64,000 bases of DNA from RBG-16-66-20 sp052386675 (lineage in GTDB: Bacteria; Pseudomonadota; Gammaproteobacteria; Burkholderiales; SG8-39): positions 87,510 through 151,509 of the forward strand of contig JBQTJX010000039.1 in the NCBI GenBank assembly GCA_052386675.1. The letters are read 5' to 3'. Both the position numbers and the translations under genes were made by a program. Of this stretch, positions 52,965-61,310 are shown piece after piece (within the stretch, counting starts at the first letter, position 1; every line of letters begins with the position of its first letter). Below the pieces are notes generated by a model. That model made no database searches, had not been told where the DNA came from, and saw only the letters and a list, made by a program, of their open reading frames with translations.

Positions 52965-53588
52965 TCACAAGCCGGCGAGCGCCGCGTCGACTTGCGGCGG
53001 GATCTGCTCAGGCGTCCGGGTGCCGTCGATCACGCGGATCCTGCCCGGTTCCGCCGCGGCGAGGGCCTTGTAGGCGGCGCGCACGCGATCGAAGAAAGCC
53101 CGCGACTCACCCTCGAAGCGGTCAGGTGCGCGGCCGGCGCCCTTGAGTCGGGCCCGGCTTACCTCGTACGTGCAATCGAAGAGCAGCGTCCGGTGCGGCG
53201 ACAGTCCAGGATGCGCCTGAACGGCGAGGCCGCGGACAACGTCAGCGGGCACGCCCTTGCCGCCACCCTGGTAGGCGAGCGTGGAATCCGTGAAGCGGTC
53301 GCACAGGACCCAGGCGCCGCGGGCTAGCGCCGGCCGGATGGCGCGCGCGACATGGTCCGCGCGTGCCGCGAACATCAGCAGCGTTTCGCTCAGCGCGTCC
53401 ATCGGCTCGGCAAGCACCAGCGCGCGCAGCTTTTCCGCCAGCGGCGTACCGCCTGGCTCGCGCGTCACCAGTACTTCGTGGCCGCGCGCGCGCAGTGTCG
53501 ACGCGATCGCGGCCAGGTGCGTGGACTTGCCCGCGCCGTCCATGCCCTCGAGGGTGATGAACCTGCCTGTACCGTTAGCGTCCGCCAT
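52965..53588 (-). CDS. tmk: thymidylate kinase
   Basis: A 207-residue kinase making dTDP from dTMP. P-loop LEGMDGAGKST, the DRx motif in LCDRFTDSTLAYQGGGKG and the LID region GRAPDRFEGESRAFFDRVRAAY. ATG 53588 overlaps the end of mltG by 14 bases. Reaches holB downstream after 12 bases. Confidence 0.95.
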   Translation of the reverse strand: MADANGTGRFITLEGMDGAGKSTHLAAIASTLRARGHEVLVTREPGGTPLAEKLRALVLAEPMDALSETLLMFAARADHVARAIRPALARGAWVLCDRFTDSTLAYQGGGKGVPADVVRGLAVQAHPGLSPHRTLLFDCTYEVSRARLKGAGRAPDRFEGESRAFFDRVRAAYKALAAAEPGRIRVIDGTRTPEQIPPQVDAALAGL

Positions 53589-54567
53589 TCAACTGGTATT
53601 TTCTCACGGCACGATTGTGCTCCTCGAGCGTGCGGGAGAACTGGCTCGTGCCGTCGCCGCGGGCGACGTAGTAGAGGGCGTCGGTCTTCGCCGGGCGCAG
53701 CGCCGCGCGCAGCGCGGCCAGTCCGGTCGCCGCAATAGGTGTTGGCGGCAGCCCGGGGCGCAGGTAGCTGTTGTAGGGCCCGTCCGTCTGCAAGTGGATT
53801 TTCTTCAGGTTGCCGTCGAAGGCTTCGCCGAGCCCGTAGATCACCGTGGGATCGACCTGCAGGAGCATGCCGATGCGCAGCCGGTTCACCAGCGCACCCG
53901 CGATGAGGTCCCGCTCCGCCGCGCGGCCGGTTTCCTTCTCGACGATAGACGCCATAATGAGCGCTTCGTAGGGCGACTTGTACGGCGCGCGCGGGTCGCG
54001 CGACTCCCATTCGCGCGCCAGGTGGCGCTGCATCGCGTCGTAGGCTCGGCGCAGAATCCGCAGGTCGCTGCTGCCCTTGGCGAACAGGTAGGTGTCGGGG
54101 AAGAACAGGCCCTCCGGGTGGGTTTCCGACGCTCCGAGGCGCGCCATCAGAGATGTGTCGGGAATACCCTTGCTTTCATGGCGGATATCGGGATGGGCGT
54201 CCAGCGCAGCGCGCAACTGGCGGAAAGCCCAGCCTTCGATGAATTTCACCTCTGCTTGCGTGACGTCACCGCGCGTCAGCTTGTCGAGCAGTTCCATGGG
54301 CGTCGGCGCCGACGCCAGCTCGTAGCTTCCGGCCTTGATGTCCTGGTCGCGCCCGAGCGCGCGCGCCAGCAGTTCGAACGGGATCCGCCCTGCTCCGACG
54401 CCGGCATCCTGGATGCGCTGCACGGCGGCGCGAAACCCCGAACCCGGAGGAATGTCGAATGCCGCAGGCAGCTTGCCGACCGCCACCGGCGTCACCACAT
54501 ACCAATAGCCGGCGCCTGCCGCGACGAGCAGCCCGAGAAGGACGGCGATGAACAGGGTCTTGAGCAA
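53575..54567 (-). CDS. mltG: endolytic murein transglycosylase MltG
   Basis: A 330-residue YceG/MltG protein, an inner-membrane enzyme that ends glycan-strand synthesis. N-terminal transmembrane helix (residues 3-22), LysM-like region, and the catalytic domain with SIVEKETG (catalytic Glu) and NRLRIGMLLQVDPTVIYGLG. The start is TTG at 54567. Divergent from ygfZ with only 28 bases between starts. Confidence 0.94.
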   Translation of the reverse strand: MLKTLFIAVLLGLLVAAGAGYWYVVTPVAVGKLPAAFDIPPGSGFRAAVQRIQDAGVGAGRIPFELLARALGRDQDIKAGSYELASAPTPMELLDKLTRGDVTQAEVKFIEGWAFRQLRAALDAHPDIRHESKGIPDTSLMARLGASETHPEGLFFPDTYLFAKGSSDLRILRRAYDAMQRHLAREWESRDPRAPYKSPYEALIMASIVEKETGRAAERDLIAGALVNRLRIGMLLQVDPTVIYGLGEAFDGNLKKIHLQTDGPYNSYLRPGLPPTPIAATGLAALRAALRPAKTDALYYVARGDGTSQFSRTLEEHNRAVRKYQLNGGR

Positions 54568-54595
54568 CGGAACCTACTAAAATCATCATTCTACG

Positions 54596-55459
54596 ATGCA
54601 CACCTCTGCGATCAGCAGTTACGGCGTATTGCGGGTCGAAGGACCGGACGCGTGTGCGTTCCTGCATGCGCAGCTGACCGTGGACGTGGAGCAGCTTGCA
54701 AAGGACCGCGCGCGCCGCGCCGGTTGGTGCTCGGCCAAGGGTCGCCTGCTGGCGACCTTCCTGCTGGTACCGGAGGAAGGCGGGTATTTGCTGCAGTTGT
54801 CCCGCGACCTGGTCGCGCCGGTCGGCAAGCGCTTGTCGATGTTCGTCCTGCGCGCCAAGGTGAAGGTTTCGGACGTGTCGGGGACTTTACCGCTGCACGG
54901 CCTCTGGGGGATCGGGGCGGACAAGCGCCTGTCGGCAATGGGCATGCCGGTTCCCGCTGCGGACCTTGCGGTCACCCGTGGCGATGGCCTCATTGCGGTC
55001 CGCCTGGCCCAGGACCGTTTCCTCCTCGTGGGAGCGGCAGACATGAAAGCGGATGCCGACGAACGCGAGTGGATGCTGCAGGATATTCGCTCGGGCATGG
55101 CGACGGTGACGCTCGCGACACAGGACCAGCTGGTGCCGCAGATGGCGAATTTCGAACTCATCGGCGGCGTGGACTTCCGCAAGGGATGCTATCCGGGCCA
55201 GGAAGTGGTCGCGCGGGCACAATATCGCGGCGCAGTAAAGCGGCGGCTGTACCGGCTGCGTTCGACGGCGACCCTGGTTCCCGGGCAGAACCTGTTCGTC
55301 GATGACTTACCGGGCCAGGCCTCTGGGACCGTGGTGAATGCCGCCGCGGGCGAGGTCCTGGCCGTGCTGCCGATCGCGTCAGTCGATGCCAAGTCGCCGG
55401 TTCGCGCAAACGCTGGCGACGAGGCGCTCGAGGTCCTGCCGCTGCCCTACTCCCGATGA
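54596..55459 (+). CDS. ygfZ: folate-binding iron-sulfur repair protein YgfZ
   Basis: A 287-residue GcvT-like protein. The signature KGCYPGQEVVAR includes the functional Cys. YgfZ uses tetrahydrofolate to help assemble or repair Fe-S clusters such as that of MiaB. Start ATG 54596. Followed by DUF4936 with a four-base overlap. Confidence 0.94.
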   Translation: MHTSAISSYGVLRVEGPDACAFLHAQLTVDVEQLAKDRARRAGWCSAKGRLLATFLLVPEEGGYLLQLSRDLVAPVGKRLSMFVLRAKVKVSDVSGTLPLHGLWGIGADKRLSAMGMPVPAADLAVTRGDGLIAVRLAQDRFLLVGAADMKADADEREWMLQDIRSGMATVTLATQDQLVPQMANFELIGGVDFRKGCYPGQEVVARAQYRGAVKRRLYRLRSTATLVPGQNLFVDDLPGQASGTVVNAAAGEVLAVLPIASVDAKSPVRANAGDEALEVLPLPYSR

Positions 55460-55713
55460 CCACGTACTACGTGTATTACCGCGTCGATCCGACGCGCGTG
55501 GATACGCTCAGGCCGGCTATCGAGGCGCTGTTCGCGGCCGTCAGGCGGGACACCGGCGTAGCGGGTGCGTGGATGCGTCGCCGGGATGAAGCGACCACAT
55601 TCATGGAGATCTACGAAGGCGTGACGGATGAACACGCATTCGAAGCCGTGCTCGCGCGTGAGTCTGCCGCGCTCGGCCTGGCGCGCAAGACCGAACGCTT
55701 TGTATGTGCCTGA
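55456..55713 (+). CDS. DUF4936 family protein
   Basis: An 85-residue alpha/beta barrel-like small protein: TTYYVYYRVDP.. VAGAWMRRRDEATTFMEIYEGV. Dimeric ferredoxin-like fold is likely; typical of betaproteobacteria and almost always after ygfZ. Function unknown. Confidence 0.85.
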   Translation: MTTYYVYYRVDPTRVDTLRPAIEALFAAVRRDTGVAGAWMRRRDEATTFMEIYEGVTDEHAFEAVLARESAALGLARKTERFVCA

Positions 55714-56387
55714 TCCTGCTCGCCTGGCGCGCGCATGCGCGGCAACCGCTTGTCGTGGCGGCGAATCGCGACGAGTTCCACGCGCGGCACGCAAATCGCG
55801 CGGGCTTCTGGACCGACAAACCTGAAATCCTTGCCGGACGGGACCTCCAGGCCGGAGGAACCTGGATGGGTGTTTCGCGCAATGGCAGGTTCGCGGCCGT
55901 GACCAATTACCGCGGCGGGCGCGATGCCAACGCGGCCGAATCCAGAGGCGCGCTCGTGACCCGCTTCCTGGCGGGCAACGCGTCGCCCGCGGACTATGTC
56001 GCGGGCATGGCCGGGAAGCTCGGCGCCTACAGCGGCTTCAACCTGCTGGCCTGCGACGGAAGCGAACTCTGGTGGCTGACGAACCGGGACGGTGGCGCCC
56101 GGCGCCTGGCGCCTGGCTACTACGGTCTGGGGAATTTCCTCCTTGATACGCCCGAAGTGGATGAATCCAAGGCGAGGTTCGCGCGGGCGCTTGATCCGGC
56201 CGTGGCAATGGAGCCGCTGTTCGGGGTCCTGAACGGGGCCAGGATCCTCGCGCCGGACTACGGCACCCGCTGCTCAACGGTGCTGATCGCCGACCCTTGC
56301 GGCGGCACGAGGTACGCGGAGCGAGCCTTCAACGCGAGCGGCGAAGCCGGCGAAACCGTTCGCTACGAACTCAGGCCGCGGGTTTGA
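55704..56387 (+). CDS. NRDE / TANGO2 family protein
   Basis: A 227-residue protein beginning MCLILLAW, where Cys2 would become the N-terminal nucleophile (Ntn-like), with AANRDEFHARH giving the NRDE motif, GGTWMGVSRNGRFAAVTNYR, and GARILAPDYGTRCSTVLI. Proposed roles include haem trafficking. Overlaps DUF4936 and the convergent GNAT gene by 17 bases. Confidence 0.9.
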   Translation: MCLILLAWRAHARQPLVVAANRDEFHARHANRAGFWTDKPEILAGRDLQAGGTWMGVSRNGRFAAVTNYRGGRDANAAESRGALVTRFLAGNASPADYVAGMAGKLGAYSGFNLLACDGSELWWLTNRDGGARRLAPGYYGLGNFLLDTPEVDESKARFARALDPAVAMEPLFGVLNGARILAPDYGTRCSTVLIADPCGGTRYAERAFNASGEAGETVRYELRPRV

Positions 56388-56811
56388 TCGGACCGAGCAC
56401 GCGGCGCATGACCTGGTGCAGTATGCCGGCCTCCTGGTACACCTTGCCCTCTGCGACGAAGCCATGGCTGCGGTAGAACTCCGCGGCCTGCAACTGCGCC
56501 GACAGCACGACCTCGGCATGGCCCCGGCGCGCCGCTTCGGCCACCAGCGCCTCCAGGATTTCCGCGCCCACGCCCTGCCTGCGCCAGTCCTTCACCACCG
56601 CCATGCGGCCGATGTGCCCGTCGGGCAGCAGCCGGCCGGTGCCGATGGCCCTGCCCTCCGGGTCGTAGGCGATGGCGTGCAGGCAACTTGCGTCCAGGTC
56701 GTCGAGCTCGATTCCGGGCGGCACGTTCTGCTCGCCGACGAATATCGCGAACCGGATCGGCCCCGCGATCGGCTGCGCCTTGTCCCAGTCCATCAGTTCA
56801 ATTCTCAGCAT
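56371..56811 (-). CDS. GNAT N-acetyltransferase
   Basis: A 146-residue acetyltransferase: IGTGRLLPDGHIGRMAVVKDWRRQGVGAEILEALVAEA, with the acetyl-CoA P-loop RRQGVG, and AAEFYRSHGFVAEGKVYQEAGILHQVM. This resembles YitI/ElaA-type enzymes. Start ATG 56811 is divergent from the aldolase gene. A much longer reading continues antisense to that gene and is rejected. Confidence 0.9.
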   Translation of the reverse strand: MLRIELMDWDKAQPIAGPIRFAIFVGEQNVPPGIELDDLDASCLHAIAYDPEGRAIGTGRLLPDGHIGRMAVVKDWRRQGVGAEILEALVAEAARRGHAEVVLSAQLQAAEFYRSHGFVAEGKVYQEAGILHQVMRRVLGPIKPAA

Positions 56812-56821
56812 GAACCGAAAG

Positions 56822-56827
56822 TATAAT
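56822..56827 (+). promoter_or_regulatory. -10 box before the aldolase-dehydrogenase gene
   Basis: TATAAT nine bases before the ATG, in a 24-base divergent gap. Suggests a near-leaderless transcript. Confidence 0.5.
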
Positions 56828-56835
56828 CCGCGCCC

Positions 56836-58806
56836 ATGAAAAGCCTGTGGCAGGACGCCGAAGCGGCGAAATTCGAAGGTCCGCTCGGCCTGCGCGTGTA
56901 CACCTCCAGGCTGCTGGGCCGGGACAAGTCCCTGGTCCTCCATGGGGGCGGCAATACCTCGGTCAAGATCCGCGAGAAGAACCTCTTCGGCGAGGACGAG
57001 GAGGTGCTCTATGTCAAGGGCAGCGGATGGGACCTTGAGACCATCGAGCCGGCCGGGTTCGCGCCGGTACAGCTTGCCTACCTGCGGCGCCTGGCTTGCC
57101 TTCCCTCGCTGTCGGACACGCAGATGGTCAACGAACTGGCGACCCACACGCTGCGCGCTGGCGCCCCGGCGCCGTCGGTTGAAACCATCCTGCACGCCAG
57201 CCTGCCGCACAAGTACGTGGACCATACGCACGCCGACGCGGTGCTGTCGGTGTCGAACTCCCCCGATGGGGACAAGCGCATCCGCGACATCTACGGCGAC
57301 AAGGTGGTGGTAGTCCCCTACATCATGGCTGGCTTCGACCTCGCGGCTTACTGCGCTCGCGAGTTCCCGAAGCAAAAGACCCGGAATACGGTTGGCATGG
57401 TCCTGCTCTCCCACGGCGTGTTCTCGTTCGCCGAGGACGCGCGCGAATCCTACGAGTTGATGATCGAGCTGGTGTCCATGGCCAAGCGTTATCTCGCGGC
57501 GCAGAAGGCATGGACGGTGGCGCCGCCGGCGGCGACGGCGGGACCGTTCAGGCGCTTGGATGCGGCGAAGCTGCGCGGCGAGGCCTCACGCGCGGCCGGA
57601 TTTCCGATGCTGTGCCGCTGCAACGACGCGCCGAACTTCCTCGGCTTCGCGCGCCACCCGGACCTCGAGCGCATCTCGCAAGGCGGCCCGGCGACACCGG
57701 ACCATGTCATTCGCACCAAGCCCGTGCCGATGCTGGGCCGCGACGTGGTCGCCTTTGGCGCCGCCTATCGCGGGTATTTCGAGCGCAATGCAAAGACCGC
57801 GAAGGAGAAGAAGACCATGCTCGATCCGGCGCCGCGCGTGGCGCTCGACCCCGAGCTGGGGCTGGCCGCGTTCGGGCGCACGGCGAAGGACGTGGGCATT
57901 GTGGAGGACCTCTACGAGCACACCATCGAAGTGATCCTGCGCGCCGAGGCGCTGGGCGGCTGGAACGCCCTGGAGGACCGCCACACTTTCGACATCGAAT
58001 ACTGGGATCTTGAGCAGGCGAAGCTGAAGAAGGCCGGCAACCCGCCCGCGTTTGCAGGCGAAGTCGCCATCGTCACCGGCGCCGCATCCGGCATCGGCAA
58101 GGCCTGCGCGGAAGCGCTCCTGCGCCGGGGTGCGGCCGTCGTCGGCCTGGATCGGAATCCGGCAGTCGCGGCGCTCTGGATGCGCGCGGATTTCCTCGGC
58201 ATCGCCTGCGACCTTACCGACGCGACGGCGGTCCACGCGGCGATGGACGCCGCAGTCAAGCGCTTCGGCGGCACGGACATGCTGGTCCTGAACGCGGGCA
58301 TCTTTCCCGCCTCGCAGCCGGTCCAGGACATCGGCGCAGACATGTGGAAGAGCGCGATGACGATCAATGTCGAGGCGAACCTGATCGTGATGCAGGCCTG
58401 CCACCCGCTGCTCAAACTGGCGCCGCGTGGCGGGCGCGTGGTCGTGATCGGCTCGAAGAACGTGCCCGCGCCCGGCCCCGGCGCCGGCGCCTATTCCGCG
58501 TCGAAAGCCGCTATGAACCAGCTCGCCCGCGTCGCGGCGCTGGAATGGGGCAAGGACGGGATCCGGATCAACTCCATCCACCCGAACCAGGTGTTTGACA
58601 CCGGCCTCTGGACCGGGGAAGTGCTCGCGTCCCGCGCCAAGGCCTACGGCATGACCGTCGAACAGTACAGAACCAACAACCTGCTGAGGACCGAGGTGTC
58701 CTCGCGCGACGTCGCCGAACTCGCAGCCGAGATGTGCGGCCCGCTGTTCGCGAAGACGACTGCGGCCCAGGTGCCGGTGGATGGTGGCAATGAGCGCGTG
58801 GTCTAG
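56836..58806 (+). CDS. bifunctional class II aldolase / short-chain dehydrogenase
   Basis: A 656-residue fusion. The N-terminal ~380 residues are a class II sugar-phosphate aldolase, with LHGGGNTSVK, the zinc HxH as VDHTHAD (His130, His132) and LLSHGVFSF. The C-terminal ~260 residues are an SDR with VTGAASGIGKACAEAL, LNAGIFP and YSASKAA. Homologues act on rhamnulose-1-phosphate and lactaldehyde or on other deoxy-sugar phosphates. Its stop is followed directly by mtnA, suggesting a role in methylthioribose salvage by the aldolase (DHAP-shunt) route rather than sugar use; this is inference. Confidence 0.9.
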   Translation: MKSLWQDAEAAKFEGPLGLRVYTSRLLGRDKSLVLHGGGNTSVKIREKNLFGEDEEVLYVKGSGWDLETIEPAGFAPVQLAYLRRLACLPSLSDTQMVNELATHTLRAGAPAPSVETILHASLPHKYVDHTHADAVLSVSNSPDGDKRIRDIYGDKVVVVPYIMAGFDLAAYCAREFPKQKTRNTVGMVLLSHGVFSFAEDARESYELMIELVSMAKRYLAAQKAWTVAPPAATAGPFRRLDAAKLRGEASRAAGFPMLCRCNDAPNFLGFARHPDLERISQGGPATPDHVIRTKPVPMLGRDVVAFGAAYRGYFERNAKTAKEKKTMLDPAPRVALDPELGLAAFGRTAKDVGIVEDLYEHTIEVILRAEALGGWNALEDRHTFDIEYWDLEQAKLKKAGNPPAFAGEVAIVTGAASGIGKACAEALLRRGAAVVGLDRNPAVAALWMRADFLGIACDLTDATAVHAAMDAAVKRFGGTDMLVLNAGIFPASQPVQDIGADMWKSAMTINVEANLIVMQACHPLLKLAPRGGRVVVIGSKNVPAPGPGAGAYSASKAAMNQLARVAALEWGKDGIRINSIHPNQVFDTGLWTGEVLASRAKAYGMTVEQYRTNNLLRTEVSSRDVAELAAEMCGPLFAKTTAAQVPVDGGNERVV

Positions 58807-59766
58807 GTGGCGGTAGAGGCCATCCGCTGGCGGGGCGACCGCCTCGAGTTGCTCGACCAGCGCCTGCTGCCTGGCGAATCCACTTACGTGGACTGCCGCA
58901 GCGCGGCGGAGGTGGCCGGGGCCATTCGCGACATGGTGGTGCGCGGCGCGCCGGCGATCGGTTGCGCGGCCGCCTTCGGCGTCGTCCTCGGACGCGGCAC
59001 TCCGGAGAGTTATGCCCTTCTCGCCGCCAGCCGGCCCACGGCGGTGAACCTGTTCTGGGCCCTGGAGCGCATGAAACGCGCTGGCAGCGCCGAATCTGAA
59101 GCGCGCGCCATATTCGACGAGGACATTGCGGCGAATCGCGCCATGGGCGCCAATGGCGCCGCGTTGATCCCGCAGGGCGCGCGGATCCTGACCTACTGCA
59201 ACACCGGCGCGCTAGCGACCGCGGGGCATGGCACTGCGCTAGGAGTGGTGCGCTCTTCGATCGACAAGGGCATCTCAGTAGTCGCCTGCGAGACGCGGCC
59301 CTACCTGCAGGGCGCGCGCCTCACCGCGTGGGAATGCGCGCAGGAAGGCATTCCCTGCACTCTGATCACGGACAACATGGCCGGCCACCTGATGAGCCGG
59401 GGCGAAGTGGACCTGGTAATCGTTGGCGCGGACCGCATCGCCGCCAACGGCGATGCCGCCAACAAGATCGGCACCTACACACTGGCCGTACTGGCGAAGC
59501 GGCACGGCTTGCCGTTCTACGTCGCCGCGCCGCTCTCGACCTTCGACTTTTCGATCGCGGACGGCTCGGCCATCGCCATCGAGGAACGGCCGGAATCGGA
59601 AGTAACCGGCTACCGCGGCCTGCGCTGGGCGCCCGAGGGCGTACGCGTGCGCAATCCGGCGTTCGACGTCACGCCAGCCGAACTGATCAGCGCGTTGATC
59701 TGCGAAAAGGGGATCGTGGCCGGGCCGAACCGCGAGCGGTTGGCCCGACTGTCCCTGCCCGGCTAG
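58807..59766 (+). CDS. mtnA: S-methyl-5-thioribose-1-phosphate isomerase
   Basis: A 319-residue isomerase converting methylthioribose-1-phosphate to methylthioribulose-1-phosphate. RGAPAIGCAAAFGVVLG, catalytic Cys131 in TYCNTGALAT, Asp209 in VGADRIAANGDAANKIGTY. Somewhat shorter than usual (about 345). The GTG start directly abuts the aldolase stop. The other mtnBCDE genes of the classical pathway are not in this window. Confidence 0.92.
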   Translation: MAVEAIRWRGDRLELLDQRLLPGESTYVDCRSAAEVAGAIRDMVVRGAPAIGCAAAFGVVLGRGTPESYALLAASRPTAVNLFWALERMKRAGSAESEARAIFDEDIAANRAMGANGAALIPQGARILTYCNTGALATAGHGTALGVVRSSIDKGISVVACETRPYLQGARLTAWECAQEGIPCTLITDNMAGHLMSRGEVDLVIVGADRIAANGDAANKIGTYTLAVLAKRHGLPFYVAAPLSTFDFSIADGSAIAIEERPESEVTGYRGLRWAPEGVRVRNPAFDVTPAELISALICEKGIVAGPNRERLARLSLPG

Positions 59767-60230
59767 AGCCGGCCGGCGAGGCGAACGAAGTCCAGCACCG
59801 CCACGGGAGCCACATGCTCGGCTTCTGCACCCTGCCGGGACGGCTGGGTCGCGAACACCACCGAAATGCCCTCGTTACGGTTCGTCGCGCGACTGCGCAG
59901 GTCCTTCCAGCGCGAGCCGATGACATTGCCCTTCAGGTCGCGGATCACGGACCCGCTGCGGGTCTGTTCCTCGTAGCCCACGATCTGGCCGTCCAGGTTG
60001 CGCCAGGGCGTATAGAGCGCGATGCGCGTGAGTTCCTCGCCCGAGCCGCGATACTGCAGGACTTCCTTTTGTCCCACCACGTGGCCTTCCGGGTTGTGGA
60101 TCGGCGCGCGATCCATGGCGCGGTAGTCGGAGAGCAGCGAGCATCCGCCGGCGGCGAATCCGAGCCCGAGAACCAGCGCTGCCCTGCCGACCGTTTTCGC
60201 TGCCATCTTCATTCTGTGCATCGATTTCAT
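59763..60230 (-). CDS. hypothetical lipoprotein
   Basis: A 155-residue protein with a lipoprotein signal ending AAGGC (Cys about residue 30). The mature part has a repeated motif: HVVGQKEVLQYRG, QIVGYEEQTRSG, NVIGSRWKDLRS, consistent with a short beta repeat. AGGAGG six bases before the ATG. Its C-terminus overlaps mtnA by four bases on the other strand. Outer-membrane or periplasmic location expected; function unknown. Confidence 0.75.
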   Translation of the reverse strand: MKSMHRMKMAAKTVGRAALVLGLGFAAGGCSLLSDYRAMDRAPIHNPEGHVVGQKEVLQYRGSGEELTRIALYTPWRNLDGQIVGYEEQTRSGSVIRDLKGNVIGSRWKDLRSRATNRNEGISVVFATQPSRQGAEAEHVAPVAVLDFVRLAGRL

Positions 60231-60425
60231 GGTACCTCCTGAGGTTCGACCGGCTTGTTTTTCTGTCTACTGCAGCCTTCGCGTCCCACCGTTCACACAC
60301 AAATTTACACCTAAATGGAATACTCTGCCAACTGGCCTGCCGGGGATAGGGCGGAAGTCACACTAACCCACTGATTCAGGTGCATTTTGTGAAGTAATAC
60401 CTGAGCTTAGCGTCGCATCCTGGTG
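60231..60425. other. intergenic region, no gene seen
   Basis: About 195 bases upstream of the lipoprotein gene and downstream of the L,D-transpeptidase. It is more AT-rich than the surroundings (around 60300-60330) and probably holds the lipoprotein promoter. I see no RNA gene or clear repeat. Confidence 0.4.
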
Positions 60426-60887
60426 TCATTCGTGAACTATGACCGGCGTATACGGGGGGGTCCGTTCGAAGAGGTCCAGAATGTCCTCTCCTCGCATGCG
60501 GATGCAACCAATCGACCCTGGGCGTCCCATTTCCGCGGACTCCGGGGAGCCGTGGATGTAGATGTACCGGCGCATGGTGTCAACGCCTCCCATGCGGTTA
60601 AATCCGGGCTCGCAGCCGGAGAGCCAAAGGATCCGCGTCAGGATCCAATCGCGGCCCGGGTGCGCCGCGTGCAGGGCCGGGGTCCACACCTCCCCGGTGG
60701 GTCGGCGGCGGACGAACACGGTGTTGAGGGGCTGGCCGGCCCCGATCTTCGCGCGCACGATGTGGCGGCCGCGCGGCGTGCAGAAGCTGCCGTTCGTCTC
60801 CCCCAGCCCGTTGCGCGACGTGGAGATGCGATAACGCGTGCCCGCGAAGCGGAGCTCCTGGCGCGAGGCGTCGATCTCGATCGTCAC
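60426..60887 (-). CDS. L,D-transpeptidase (YkuD domain) without signal peptide
   Basis: A 153-residue YkuD domain. His112 (YIHGSPESAEM) and the nucleophile Cys128 (GSIGCIRM) make the catalytic motif. It starts at GTG 60887, overlapping the tadA stop (GTGA). An upstream reading frame exists but is the shadow of tadA, so no signal peptide is encoded. These enzymes normally act in the periplasm on peptidoglycan stems; how this one is exported, or whether it is, is unclear. Confidence 0.87.
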   Translation of the reverse strand: MTIEIDASRQELRFAGTRYRISTSRNGLGETNGSFCTPRGRHIVRAKIGAGQPLNTVFVRRRPTGEVWTPALHAAHPGRDWILTRILWLSGCEPGFNRMGGVDTMRRYIYIHGSPESAEMGRPGSIGCIRMRGEDILDLFERTPPYTPVIVHE

Positions 60888-61300
60888 CGGCGCGCCGCGA
60901 AGAACGCGCTCAGGATTGCGCCGCATTCCGCGGCGAGCACCCCGCCTTCGGCCTTCACCTGGCTCTTCAGGACCAGCTTCTTCGGATCGGTGGCGCCATA
61001 GACCACCCGCGCCACCCGCGCATGGAACATGGCGCCCATGCACATGTCGCAGGGCTCCAGCGTCACGTAGAGGGTGGCGCCGGTGAGGCGGTAATTGCCG
61101 AGGGCCCGGGCCGCAGCGCGCATGGCGTCGATTTCGGCGTGCGCCGTCGGATCGGAGGTGCCGATGGGCCGGTTCCAGCCCTCGCCCACGACCTGTCCGC
61201 CCGACACGACGAGAGCGCCCACGGGTACCTCGCCTTCTCCGGCGGCGCGCTGCGCCAGTTCGAGGGCGCGTCGCATGAAGGCCGCATCGTCTATCACCAT
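60884..61300 (-). CDS. tadA: tRNA adenosine(34) deaminase TadA
   Basis: A 138-residue zinc deaminase making inosine at tRNA-Arg wobble position. His54 and catalytic Glu56 (HAEIDAM) and Cys84/Cys87 (PCDMC) bind zinc. Start ATG 61300. It precedes the L,D-transpeptidase in an overlapping pair, as seen in other betaproteobacteria. Confidence 0.94.
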   Translation of the reverse strand: MVIDDAAFMRRALELAQRAAGEGEVPVGALVVSGGQVVGEGWNRPIGTSDPTAHAEIDAMRAAARALGNYRLTGATLYVTLEPCDMCMGAMFHARVARVVYGATDPKKLVLKSQVKAEGGVLAAECGAILSAFFAARR

Positions 61301-61310
61301 CGCGGCGATT

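Noticed and set aside
53281..54590. Long plus-strand frame opposite tmk and mltG leading into ygfZ
   Set aside because: Shadow; the real genes lie on the minus strand with full motifs, and ygfZ starts at 54596 in a different frame.
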